Part shown: positions 52,201 to 64,000 of the stretch, one piece after another | Layout of the letters: each line of letters opens with the position of its first letter | Position numbering within the stretch: the first letter of the stretch is position 1 | Source: Luscinia megarhynchos | Lineage: Eukaryota; Chordata; Aves; Passeriformes; Turdidae | NCBI GenBank assembly: GCA_034336665.1 | Contig: CM067568.1 | Location: 12,190,483-12,254,482 of the forward strand | DNA: 64,000 bases | Direction: 5' to 3' | Translations under genes and position numbers: made by a program | Notes under the pieces: model-generated | What the model was told of the DNA's origin: nothing | Databases searched by the model: none | Seen by the model: the letters and a program-made list of their open reading frames with translations, nothing else

Positions 52201-53584
52201 CTTCTTCCTTGGATCATTCTTCATCATTGTCACTCCACCCTACTAAGGCTACCCACCCAGGCTTAATTTTGTTCCTTTCACTTGTTCCATACTGCAAATA
52301 TTCACTTTTTTATGCCTCCTGTGATTTGAAGTCGTGCATTAAATATACTTTGCAAGGGATTTAAAAAGAAATAATTTACTCTGTCATTTTAATTTACTAG
52401 TTTATGGGAGTTTTCTCTTTTTATTTTTTTTCCCTCCTCTACAGTGAGCTATGTTGCTGTAACAGATATTTTTATATGTAAAGCTGGAATGAATAATCTC
52501 TTTGATATTATGAAATTTGTTCATAAGATGCTATAGCAGATTGCTTAATGTTACGAATCTTATTTTTAAGTCAAGGCAGGACTCTTGATTCCCTTTTTCA
52601 TTTCTCTAGGTATTTACCTGTCACTTCTTTCAGGCTATTGCTCTTCAGTGTTGTTTTTTCCAATATTACCTCTTTAATCTCTGTTCTCCCTCCTATGATA
52701 ATTAGCTCCTTTCTGTGTGACTCAGCCCACTAGGCAGCAACAGAGCCTAGATCAGTATTAGGTCAGTTAATAATAATTGTCAGCTTCCCACAGGCTCAAG
52801 AAAACAGGCCCATGCAAGAGGCTCTGGCTGATTTTTGGGTAACAGGAGAATGGAAAACTATATTTTAGGGACCAAAGAGTAGCTTTTGTTCTTGCATGAT
52901 AGCTTTGGTAGTTTCAGTTCTTGAAACCAGCTATACCAGGACTGGCAGATCTACACATGCTGCATTTGAAGAGTCTTGTATGGCAGTAAGAGAATAACAT
53001 TTGTAGAAGGCCCAGCTGTCTGTCAGGAAGGATAAAGCAGGCTTATTTCTCCTTCCTGTAGCCTGTGCTGGCTAAAATGTGATCTCTGCTGCTTGGAGGT
53101 GTCATGTTAGACCATCGTCTGTCATACTGTAGCAAGAAAAAAGCAAAATATTTGTCATTCCAAATGATGGTGGCACTGGTTTCCAATATTTTTATACTAG
53201 CTCAACAGGAGGGAATCACTTTAGAATATGAACCATCCCTTCAGTCCTAAATTGCTGCTGAATATAACCAGGCTCTCACATGTCCTGCTTTGTTATGTGG
53301 GTCAGAGTAAGTCTTTGGGTGTCCTTTTGCAACTGTGCTTTGGTGTCTCTCAGTGTGAACCTTGGCATATGAAAATTTCTTTGTGGCTTTAAATGCTACA
53401 AAGTTGGGGCTTTTTTTCAGCACCAATGACCAAGAGGAGAAGTAATTATATGTGGCTTGCTCTTATTTCAATTCAGAAATAAACATGCAATTAGGAGATA
53501 ATTATAGCTATGAGATAATTTGATATAAGGGAGATGGAAATGTAGATTTCGGATAACTTTCACTACATAAAAAATCTTACTTAC

Positions 53585-54456
53585 CTGTGGTTTTGTTCAC
53601 ATTTTAAGAACAGCTCTTTGATAAGAGCAGCTAATTAATTACAGAGATGTCTTTCCTGATGATTCATAGCTTTTTAATTACTTGCCAGAGTTTCTTTGAC
53701 ACATCTGTATATTCTGCCCTTGCTGCTGAAATGTCCATACAATATTTTCCTGAGTTAGAAGCAGTTGAATCAGTCCTCATGGATGGATTCTGATGGATTG
53801 TACCAGCAGAAAGCACAGGAAAAAAAGTTTTGAGTCTGGAGCCATAGGGAGTGACATCTGTGTCAAAGAAAGACACAGAGTGTTTCTCATTTACAAGGAA
53901 ATGTGGGACACACCTTGCTGAGAAACAAGGACTTCGGGGCCAACTACCCGAAGACACCTTCTTTGGATAGCTGGAACAGATAAGAGTTCTCATTTCAAAG
54001 GAAGAGGATGTTGTGGTACAGCACTGCCAGTCCAGGATGTTGGTCAGTAACATTGCCTGACTGCTTATTAAGGCTTTTGTTCTTCCAGGCGAACAGGAGA
54101 GCAGGTGTTTCTGGATAATTGGCTCTGGTCCAGAGCTGAGTGCTAGACAACATCGCACTTTCTGAGGTGTTCTTGCCCCTGGCAACTCCTGAAACAGAGG
54201 GATAGACAATCTGAGTCCTGTGCTGGAGATGTTTAGGCAGCTTGCTGTCAGCTGATTGAAATGTCTGGAGGAACCTTAACCTGTGTGTTGCTGCCAGCTC
54301 ATAGCTGTCTGTCTGTCCTTTGAGGGCCACCCCTGTTAGCAAGTTCTTCCAAGCTATTTTCAGAAAATGGTATTTAAGGAGCAGAAGGCAAGACAGACTT
54401 TTTATGTTACCTCTTACTGTCAAAGCATTTCTGTAGCTGTTAGACTCTATGTTCAC
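53585..54456 (-). pseudogene. Possible broken retrocopy or noncoding exon
   Basis: Two long minus-strand frames overlap: 54456-53995 (153 codons) and 54209-53664 (181 codons, the longest in the window). The patch is GC-richer than its flanks and has a few CpGs. Read in order they could be one frame broken by a +1 or -1 shift. Downstream, 79 nt after the second stop, CCACAG is followed by GTAAGTAAG, matching the full nine-base donor consensus at 53585. I see no recognisable domain, no start context, no poly(A) tail and no clear acceptor. It may be a decayed gene copy, an exon of a minus-strand lncRNA, or chance frames in GC-richer DNA. Confidence 0.2.
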
Positions 54457-55149
54457 TACAACATTTGTGTATGAAATCCTTCAGCTCTTAAATAGTTCAA
54501 AACACTGGTTAGAAAGAAAAGCCAGCAGCCTTAGAATACAAATGCTGTTCTATGTATAATTTAGTGTCTCTATCTTATTTCAGATATGCCAAATCAAATG
54601 GAACCAATAATATTGATATAAGAGAGTGCTGAAAATTGTGTACTAAACAGTGCACAGCTTTTGGGGGAATATGCAGAGAAAGCTGAAAGACTGGTTCAGA
54701 AAACCAAAGTTTACTTCCAGCCAAAGCCTTACCTTTGCAGTTATAGAGGTATCTTTATTCTCTGGCAAGCCAGTAGAAAATAGGACCAGTAAGAAAGGCA
54801 AGGAGAGAGCTCCTAAATCATTGTTGTGGCCATTCTGTTTTGGATTTCACATGCTCACAGTCACACCTTGGTCATGCCAGACTGGAGCCTATTTCAGCAT
54901 AAATAACTGCAGCTCTTAAGATCTCTTGGACTGTAAAAATTCCATTTCTACAAAGTAAAAGAACATATCCACCTGCAAGATGTTTTCCCTGGTGGATAAT
55001 GTCATGTGAGTTTTCATTTCAGTGGATTATTACAGCTCCTTGATGAACTTGGGAGGAATAATCCAACTTTTACCAGTTTCATTTTGTCTGCTCAAGGTTT
55101 GTCTGTGGGGGTTTTTGGTGTGGGATTTTTTTTTTTCACAGCACTATTT

Positions 55150-55170
55150 TGTGTGTGTGTGCGTGCATGC
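55150..55170. repeat. Short (TG)n microsatellite
   Basis: Six TG units followed by a degenerate GCGTGCATGC end that can adopt left-handed DNA. Confidence 0.75.
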
Positions 55171-58100
55171 CAGGATTTATGACTGAATAAACCAAATATA
55201 GAACAGACCACTTACATAATATTTAACATATGTTATAATGTCAGATGTGAGTTAATTTTAGAAAGAGTAATGGAGCGAACCAGACAAAATGGATCATCAC
55301 TTTTCCCTGAATGTGATTAAGCAAAGAGGAAGGATTCTATCCCACCCCACCCATGTATTCCATATAAATTTCCTGCAAGTCCTTTAGCAGAGGAATATAA
55401 AACTGACTTCCAAGTGAATATAGGCAGATGTTGGGTGGTCCTATTTTGCACATGATTATTCAGTGCTCTTCCATAGGAACACACTGGTTCCCATCCAAGT
55501 AAAAAGCCTGAAAAAACAGATTCTTCATCACATTGTCCAACCTAAAGGTAATGTATTCCCTGAAGGAACAAAATTCAGATTAAAGAGGCCTCACTCATTA
55601 ATGGACCAATAAAAATTAGATCAAACTCTATTTCTTACTGAATTCTGAAACAGTGTGGGTGTTACACTGAAAACTATTAAGGCTCTTACTTTGTATGAGT
55701 AATATGTGTTATGGTAATGTCTTTAAGTTTCTATTCAAGCTGAAGAAAATTTGTTTCAAAAATATGCAAAATTTATGTCTGTAAAGAAATAAGTAAGAGT
55801 CACACTCTGATCCATCCACTCCCTACACGTGTGAATGGTAAGTGATGGGTGTGGCTTCATGTTTATCCACCATGCATTGTGTGGAGTTAAAAAGCAAGGT
55901 CTGGCATTTGGCAACTTAGACTGAATCTGAAATCCACAATTCTGTGCAAAATGCTGAAAGGAGAATATTTTTAATTGATCCCTTTGGTTTGCAAAGAGCA
56001 CACTGGGTATTTTTGACAATATCTGATCAAAGATGGCTGGAAAATAAAACACTATGAATGTGATCTTTCTGGACCAGGGAAATTTTGTAGTATTCTGTAG
56101 AAAGAAGTGGGAAACTCAGAAAATTCTCCTTATATTCCACCTAATATTTTTCTTGCTCATGCGTTACCATTTTTTACTGGTTATTTCATATTGCTTCTTC
56201 ACCTCACACTAATTCTCACAATATCTATTTCTTCTCTTAAAGTTCTTGTAGATCTGTAATTTGTCCTGTAACTCTTTATTTTAAGACAAATCATCTTAAG
56301 TTCATGTGCAAGTTTCAGTTCAATAAGGCAGTTAATAGAGGAAGATCTAGGGAAGTCAGGAAAAGATAAGACATAACTTCTGGTATGGCATAACTTTAGC
56401 TAGAAATTTCTGTTTAAGTCAATTTTATTTAAAATACAACAGCATGACAGAAGTTTGCTAGAGCACTGCAAATATGTGAATATGCTTCAGGTAACATCAG
56501 AGTCCTTGTTCAACTTGCTTAGATTTTTTTTTTTTTTATTGTTGCAAATTAAGTTAATGACAAAACTTCAGCGATGATGAATGCATTTTAGAGCCACATA
56601 GAAACAGAAATTTTAATTTCCTTCTTCTGAAAACAAAAGCAATGTGGATGCTGAACTCCTGGAATGTTTGTGGCCAGCTAGCTCTGTGGTGGGCCAAGTC
56701 CTGCAGAACCCTGATGGAAACACTGGCTCACTGTAGGATAATTTATTTTGGTTAAAGTCTACAGGAGGTTGCAGACTACAAGCTTAATTTTAGGTTATCC
56801 TGATGGTAAAATTATATGTCATAAACCAGAGGGAGAAATTTTGTTTGTCTTTTCATAATAAAGGATTGGGGAGTGACAGGAGATGTGCAGGGAGCATGTA
56901 TTAGTTAGAAAACCCAATTGGAAGGAATTTTGTGTTCTAAATTCTGTCAGATTCCACACTGCAAATAGCAAAGCCCCAAAAAAAAAATAAAAAAAAACAT
57001 TAAAAAACCTCAGTATTTTAGGGTATATTTAGGCTGAGCAGAGATCTAAGAAGTATTATTAGTATTATTATATTCCAGTTACATTTAATTAATAAATTTG
57101 TTATATTCAAAATATCTTCTTTTTTTCATATTGCTGATAATGAATAAAAGACCAGGAAAATCCTAGATGGTTTTTAATTTATATTCACAATATCTGAACA
57201 ATCACCACAATTCTATTCCACAGCATGTGTAGCTGAACAGGTAAACAAAAGAAAACTCAGCTGGAACTTTTAAATAAAACAAATGATGGGTAAATAAGTT
57301 CCCTGCACCTAAACAGTTTTCTGCTTTGGATGATTTTTGCAGTAATTTTCCAGACAGCATAAATGTGCACTGAAGTTCTTAGAAAAACCTCAGTAAAAAC
57401 TCCAGCAAAAATCTCATCCTGTATTCTGTATTTAGTACTGGCTGACCTGGGGATTAAAGATCAAATTTTGCATGCAGAGGTAGCCCTTTCTTAATCATAA
57501 TAAAGCTCTGACAACTTCACACTGTTAAAGCAAAAGTAATCAAAGACTTGCCTTAGTTGTATCCAGATTCATTGATAATATCTGAAAAAAAATAGGCATA
57601 GAGTCCATTGTCAATTCTTACTACAGTATTCATGCAAAGTTTGAAGGTAAAATTCTCCTTTGCTTGTGTTTATGGAATGGTTTTAAAATTCTTGCCTGGC
57701 TGTCAGTGATGTCATTGCCATGTCAATAATGCCCTTTAAGTGCAGGACTCTTTCTCTCCCTTTTGATTCAAAAATTCCATATCATAATAGCAAAAAGACA
57801 CTTAAAGGAAAGTCTTCAGCTTCTTGCCTTATCAGACAATCCAAAGCATATAATAATCCTCAGAAAATGCACTGCCTGTCATGTCTTACTGCTTAAATGC
57901 AGGTCAGAAAATCTGCCGTGCCAGCCAGGATGGTGTAAGCACTACACTGGCCTCAGAGGGCAGGGAAAAGTCTGACTCCATCCTCCACTTCCATGACAGC
58001 AGAATCCAGAACAGCTCCAGCCACAGTTCACATCAATGGCTGCAGGGAAAGAATGGTCTCTCAGTATTGACCAAGCCACACAAATGACATTAACCCTGGG

Positions 58101-58322
58101 AGAGCCCCATGTGGCAGCAATGCAGATGCTCTGGATCTGATTCTTAGGTCGGTGGAAATTAATGGGTTAATGTCCAAGGCTGCAGAGAACTTTATTTGGA
58201 ACATATTCTTGCAAATATCAAACCAGAGAAGTGCTTGTGCCAAATTTACCTGTGGTGAACTATTACTAATAGCCTCAGCCCTACCTTTTTGATTTGTCAG
58301 TTATAATTTTAGTTGGCTACTT

Positions 58323-58420
58323 AACAAAAACCAACCAAACAAACAAAAAAACAACCCACAACAAAAAACCAAACCAAACAAACAAAAAAAAAACCCCAAA
58401 AACCATACCAAAAAAACCAA
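58323..58420. repeat. A/C-rich low-complexity tract
   Basis: About 100 bp made almost only of A and C on the plus strand: AACC, AAAC and CCCC motifs in A runs. It is the longest tract of this class in the window and the complement of those near 20.4 and 21.5 kb. No flanking retroposon is evident. Confidence 0.85.
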
Positions 58421-61257
58421 TGAGTTTTCAAATAAATAGCTAAATTAAAGGAGAAGTGGATAGCCTTGCATTTTCTTTTAAGAGGCCATATTGCTTATTT
58501 CAAGCAAAGCTGGTAACTTTCCAATGTTCTTTTGATAAGCATATTAACCAAGACCAAAGACCATGGGAACAAAAAGAAAATGGCATTGTGGGTTATGCAA
58601 GTAAGCATTTTTGTTTTCATTTCTGTGCAAGTCGAGTGGTGTTGCAGGATGATACAGAGCAGAACTCATTGTTAATGCATTTTTGCTAGGAAGTTCTCAG
58701 AAGACAAGGGGTCTCTGGAAACTGAGCTTTCAGACAAGGTCAAGGGTAACAAAATGCTTCTGGACACTATTCTTCAGGCTAGCAGTCTAGTCTGTGTTTT
58801 TCTCATACACTGGCTGGAAACATTAAAAATAACTGTTTAATTATCCCAGTTGAAATTTACTGCAACATCAAAAGAATACTGTCAACTTTGTTACAAGAAC
58901 TTGCAGGTATGCTCTCTGCCCTTTAGCCTGTCTGCCACTTTGGTCTGATTTATGGTCATTTTTCTGGTGAAAAAATGGGTTCTCACATTGTTACTTTTTG
59001 GGATCTCTACCAGAAGATGAGAAATGGAGAGCACACTTGTGCAGTGCTACACAGAGAGTATCTGGTGAAATTAATCTAAACCAAACAGCTGTCAAATATA
59101 CAAAGTAAACAAAATACACACACTGTGGTTTCCCACGAAAACCTTTAATTTCTATTTACAAAAATGCTGCTTAGGACAACAGATAAAACAATCTATTATA
59201 TATCTATGTACAAACTGTTCTAAGCTGATCATATTCCTTTAATTAAGGCACTTATGAGCTAGGCCACTTTCATCATAGCAAATCTTCCATCCTTTTCTTA
59301 GTCAGAATCTTTTGAAAGATAGGAGAGCCTAAGAAAAATGGAAGCTATTAAGATTAACATATTCATATTTAACAAATGGGTCTTTTTGCATAGGCAGTAA
59401 ATCTCCTAGAATATATAATGTTATTTCCTGCAAATGGTCCTATGAAATAGACTTTTTCTTTTTGTTCCTCCTTTAATATGACTGCATTCAGCTACATCTG
59501 GGAAGTCCTGCTCACTGTTCCCTTATCAGTGAGCTGACTTTTTAATTTAAAGGCATAACTCCTGTCTTTTAGATACGAAGAAGCATATCTACAACAAAAT
59601 TAGTGTTCTCTTTCTGATTATAGAATGCTGTATTTTTGGTGTAAAAGATATAGGATTAACTACTACAAATTAAATTAGAAATGGATCCTTTGTTGCAAGT
59701 TTTAGACATTTTTGTTGTGTTCTCAGTAAATGGATGTTGTGGTTCAAACTTTAAAGGTAAAAACTTATATTTTAAATGTGGATATAAAAACACCCCCTCC
59801 CTCTGTAAGAGGTAATAATTGCCCCTCCTTGTACCTGACATTTTTTTGTTTTTTCAGTGCATGCTAATAAGTAGTGCTCACCTGATGGATAATTTTGTCC
59901 ACAGCTGTCCTTCAAAATTGCTGCCAGTTACTTTTAATGAAAGAAAACTATCTATAGCAATGATGGTCTCTTGCAAAGTAACTTCCATTTTTTTTTTCCA
60001 CATCAAACTGGAAACTATGTGCCAGTAGCCTGAGAGTTGGTGGTTCTGACAGTTTAGAAATCTTTATTCCCCTTTTATTGACCCTCTGAAGAAAAGAGAA
60101 ACAAACAAGGAAAGGGAATGCACAATTGAGGTTAGCCCCATCTGAACCTTTAGTTGTGAGTACCCATGGATCATTCTTATATGACTATTTGATACAGAAT
60201 CTGTAGAGAATGAGAAATATTTATATCAGTCTCTAATACAACAGTTTTGTAAGTTTGCCACAGTCATCTTCATCAAAGGTGTATAAATGCTTTATTTTCA
60301 CTGCCCTTCAGTTCTATTGCATATTAAAACAGTCTTCCAACAGCATGACACTTCTACTTTTTCAGTCCAGAATGTGCTTTTTATTAGGCACCTTCTGCAG
60401 ACAGTCACACTTATTAACCTTCCATTATGATTCAAATCATAATCAGGGTAATTAATACAGTTGTGTCTGTGTTTTAGCTGGGCTGAGACACTGCTCCTGG
60501 GAATGATTTTGACAACGATGTCACAAAGGCTCCTACTTGTATCACTGGAATGCAGGACAATTCTATCCTTACTCTCCACACAACCCTCCTCTGCTTTTCA
60601 CCTTCTGATGTAAACCCAAGGGGATGTGTCCTGTTAGAGCTCTTGGGTCTGAGAGGGTCGTCCCTCATCTGCTGCTCACAAAAATTGCTGCATATATGGA
60701 AAAACAGCTTCCTCAAGAGCTGGTTGCAGATGAGTACATGGAATAAAAGAGGTGGTGCCTGTAATATTTGAGTGCGAGCTTTTTACCTCTCCTGTCAGAA
60801 TCTTGTAGTGCTGGTTGAATCTTCACCTCCCCCTGTTCTTGTGGACTCTCCAAAAGAATTCCTGGTGTTCTTTATGTGGTTCATCTCATGCCATCCCTTT
60901 TTGGTGTCTGGGGTTGGCTAAAGGTATTCTTTCCTTTCCCCTTTGAAAGAGCTGCAGGAGATGGAGAAGCCTGGCCATTGTATCTTCTGAGGAGAGATTT
61001 TGGGGCAATACATGCTTGCTGAAGTAGGTGTCATGTTTTGTTAGAGGGTGTGGCAATGCATGCCCTCAGGACTGTGCTTCCTGAGGAATTGTCTGCTGTT
61101 ATCACCCTGTTTCTTCAGGCTGACATTGTACAAAATGACAGAGGGCATGATGTCTGTGTCAGCCTCACAACTAAAAGCCCATTGAGGATACCACAGTGAA
61201 GACTTGCTTCCCACTTGCTCTCTCTTGCAGGAAATCAGGGTGCATAGCTTATGAGCT

Positions 61258-61290
61258 AAAAAAAAGAAAAAAAAAGAAAGAGGGAGAGGG
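61258..61290. repeat. Purine-rich A/G tract
   Basis: A runs with single G, then GAAAGAGGGAGAGGG. It is pure purine over about 33 bp, so it is prone to triplex formation. Confidence 0.8.
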
Positions 61291-64000
61291 TTGTTTTTTC
61301 AGGTTCTATGAAATGTTCACAGCACAGCTCCATGAGTTGTCAACACAATGAGACTGACAGCAAACTTTGCCAAGAGGCAGGAAAAAAGCCTCGAGGTTTT
61401 AAACCAGCATTGCTACTGAGCTCCCTGTCAGCAAACCATGATGGAAATTTTATTGTGCTCTTCAGAGAGCAGGACACACTACTGTTAACCTCCCTACAGT
61501 CTGAACTTTGCATGGATCCTTCCACTACTGAAATACCTATGAAATCCAGTTCTGAATATTTCTTGTATCTGTCTCTTGTTCACAAAGACAGCAGCTCTTT
61601 TTTTTTTCAAAATGCCAGCCTTCATTTTCGTTCTAAAAAGCTGCTCGTATATGAATCTCACTCATTCAGAAATGGTGTGGTTATGGGCACTGTCTCAAGA
61701 AGTTTCCCCTGCTAAAAAATTCAGGAAGTCAGGCAGTAAAAGTTAACACAGCATATGAATTTTGGTTAGCAGCAATACACCCCTAACTTTTCTTCCTTTA
61801 AACTGCCAACAGTTTAAAAAAAGACATTTGCATGTAATCATTAGCATTTTTGTTTTCAATTACCACTGAAAAGGATTCAGGCAAGAAATTATGGGTAGAT
61901 CTGACCAAAGGATGAAAATCTAATTTTGTGGCTACATCTGAAGTTTCAGCACATATGTTCTTTGATGGAGTGAAAATAAATCTCCCTAACACATTTTTAA
62001 AAAAATTTAATTGAGTTAAAGTAGTAAGGTGCTTGAGTAGGTTGGGATGTCTGAGGACCCCTTTCCTTACTTGCCACATAAAACTTTCTTGTCAAACTAG
62101 CAGCATCCCTGCATTCTAGATTGATACAACAACCTTTTCAAAATATATACTTTTTCCAGAGTTGGAAATCTTTTTATTACTTTCAATACTAAGACACCAT
62201 GAGTAATTCTTCTAATTCAGGCTATAACTTATTGTAGTTTTCATTGCAGCTAAATTGCATAAAGTTTTGGTTTTATTCCCACAACAGTTTTCACATCACA
62301 TTCTAGTCTGAGGACATCATATGTGTTTAGCATATATACATAGCAACATGCATATATTCCACACAAAGTGGCTCTGGTTCCAAGACCTGATATAGGACAG
62401 AACATCTGTAATATCATCGTTGTTGCTGTTTCTACATGTCATGATTATTCTAAGTAGAGAAATACAGATTGAAGGACTCCTGAATTCCTTTTTTTTCTTG
62501 TAAAAAATAGGAATGATAATGCTCTTCAAGAATTAAGGAACAGACTTCATGAAAATTTGTTGGTTTTAACTGACAAAAAGTATAATGGACAAATTTGGTA
62601 TTGGTAAAAGGTATTTTCTGTCTCTTTATTTCCATTGGTATAATTCATTCTATCTGTAAATATAAGATTTCATGTATGTATGTTTTGTTGTAAAAACATT
62701 GAAGTGGGCCTATTATATTTAAAGGATTTGAATTTGTCTGAAGAAGTTTTTGACTTTTGCAATACAATACAACAATAATCCCTGCTCCATCATGAGATCA
62801 TTTCAGGGACATCTTGTTCAGGCAAATGAGTTCTGCTCTGAGCAAGTCATTATCACCTAACTAAACCATAAACATAAAAATTTGTCTAGATAAAGAGATT
62901 TCCCTGCAGTTTAGGCACAGGCTAGGGGTTAAGGAAACTTAGCTTCAGATTTCCTGACTCAGAACATTGTATTGTTTGGTGATGGTCCCTTCTTAGACTT
63001 TTGGCCTTTGAGATTTTAGGATCAGTGGTGCTTTATTTCACTGAATGTCATTGTGGGGAAGGCTGGAGTCAGACCCCATACACAGAAGAAATATAGGCAC
63101 CAAGAAGGGAAGAGCAATGCAATATTTTTGTCCCTTTGTCATTCAGAGAGATAAAAGATTGAACAGCTGTATTTTCAGATGGGAGAAGAATTGCTCTTAG
63201 GTGTCCTGGAGTTATGATGTTGCTGTGGTTACTTTTTAAATTAATTTCCTAGATTTGAAGTTACCTAGTTTTTCTATCAGTAAGCAAAGAATGAGAGATG
63301 GAAAGGAGGTGGTTTCACAGTTCAAGCTCCTCTTGAGTCATAGTCCCTGGCCTGGGGAAAGCAAAGGGCCAGATTTTGCATTTAAAAGATGAAATGTGTG
63401 ATGGAAAAAGAGAGTATCATGGTGAGTAGTCTGTCACAGGGAGGTGAGCAATGTGACATAATTTCCATCCCATCCACACTGTGAAAAGTGTCTGTGCAGC
63501 CCCCTGTGCCCAGCAGCGTGAGGCTGGACTGGGGAGGCTATGGCTGGAAAGCAATTGCTGTCTTTTGGAGCAGCCCCTCCCTTTTATCATCCAGTAAAAA
63601 TTCATGCAGTCATCCTGCTGTTGCACACTCTCCTCAACGTGTTCAGCTCCCTTTGCAGCCACCAGACTTTACAGGGGAATTGTCCCCCAGCCATAATTTT
63701 ACTGCTCTTAATAATGTGCTCCTCGGGAAAGAGGAACAGCTATTAAAAAAATCTTGGCTCAGGATGATTAGATTTCCTCTCTTCTGACTCTCTTGTTTGA
63801 ATTTTTAGAGTTATTTGCTTTAATTCCACATCTGGGGAAAATTCTATGGTTTGTTTATAAAAATGTCAGATGAAACAATCAGTGTGATTCTTTCTGGCTT
63901 TTGGAGTCTAGAGATATATAGTGACTGACTAGAATTTCTGATAAGTGGTTCCTTGTTTAGGTTGTCTGCTAAAATAAAATGCAATAACCAGGATGATTCC

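Larger units (their letters stand above)
42916..53584. other. AT-rich noncoding stretch
   Basis: About 10.7 kb without a named gene. Single donor-like sites occur on the minus strand near 45.01 kb (GG, then GTAAGTAA) and 50.2 kb (ATTAG, then GTAAGAA), without a convincing exon in front of either. A 107-codon frame at 44137-44460 and a GC-richer patch near 49 kb are listed separately. The frames at 44834-45208 and 51859-52266 (plus strand) look random. Confidence 0.5.
54457..64000. other. AT-rich noncoding stretch
   Basis: No exon or named transposon is recognised. It contains a (TG)n run, a purine-rich tract and an A/C tract, listed separately, plus homopolymer runs near 56.53 and 56.98 kb. 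The segment at about 60.5-61.25 kb is GC-richer and gene-like to the eye, but has no coherent frame. The 135-codon frame at 61308-61715 (plus) shows no family features. Confidence 0.5.

Noticed and set aside
51859..52266. 135-codon plus-strand open frame rich in Cys and Phe
   Set aside because: Composition follows a T- and C-rich stretch. A second plus frame (51911-52105) and a minus frame (51837-52055) are open in the same place, as in stop-poor DNA. No family match.
60550..61250. Gene-like GC-richer stretch
   Set aside because: Reads like possible exon or LTR sequence, but no frame is coherent, no splice pair fits, and no repeat family could be recognised.
61308..61715. 135-codon plus-strand open frame
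   Set aside because: Serine- and leucine-rich with a Phe run from a T tract, a minus-strand frame open across it, and no recognisable motif.
1..64000. CRISPR arrays, bacterial operons, rRNA or tRNA genes
   Set aside because: No regularly spaced repeats, no dense coding, and no recognisable RNA gene promoters or cloverleaf landmarks. The CR1 content shows vertebrate DNA.

Overview
The window looks like bird nuclear DNA. It is AT-rich by eye, strongly CpG-poor, has no CpG island, and is dispersed with CR1 LINE fragments and low-complexity tracts. Three CR1 relics can be recognised: plus strand near 17.1-17.7 kb, minus strand near 32.65-33.2 kb, and a much older minus-strand one near 35.1-35.6 kb. 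There is also one probable solo LTR of an endogenous retrovirus at about 3.7-4.5 kb. CR1 with this 3' end is typical of birds; crocodilians and turtles are the alternatives. The low repeat load favours a bird. Nothing fits a prokaryote: there are no operons, no dense ORFs, no rRNA or tRNA and no CRISPR.

I found no complete protein-coding gene. Most open frames are 60-130 codons, about what chance gives in 64 kb, and they do not resemble known proteins. The window is best read as intergenic or deep intronic sequence. The best coding candidate is a 250-bp minus-strand exon model at 42666-42915. It has a good acceptor, a hydrophilic frame of 68 codons running to the end, and a strong donor; I cannot name the protein. 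A weaker minus-strand patch at 53.6-54.5 kb has two overlapping long frames and a consensus donor 79 nt past the second stop. It could be a broken retrocopy or a lncRNA exon.

Layout: 0-3.7 kb, AT-rich unique sequence with a homeodomain-type motif cluster near 2.43 kb; 3.7-4.5 kb, LTR; 4.5-8.9 kb, unique sequence with an 11-bp hairpin and a CTCF-like site; 8.88-9.3 kb, an enhancer-like block with a 12-bp motif repeated exactly 100 bp apart; 9.3-17 kb, AT-rich with microsatellites; 17.1-17.7 kb, CR1; 17.7-32.6 kb, unique sequence with a long hairpin, T/G tracts, a G-quadruplex-prone stretch, two convergent CTCF-like sites, an (AT)15 and a GC-richer patch at 28.2-28.5 kb; 32.65-35.6 kb, two CR1 relics; 35.6-64 kb, mostly unique sequence with the exon candidates, paired octamer motifs near 39.0 kb, a second GC-richer patch near 49 kb and an A/C-rich tract at 58.3 kb.

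No genes can be seen to work together here. If the window has a function, it is most likely cis-regulatory (enhancers or boundary sites for a gene outside it) or a sparse long transcript on the minus strand. I found no convincing novel multi-gene system.
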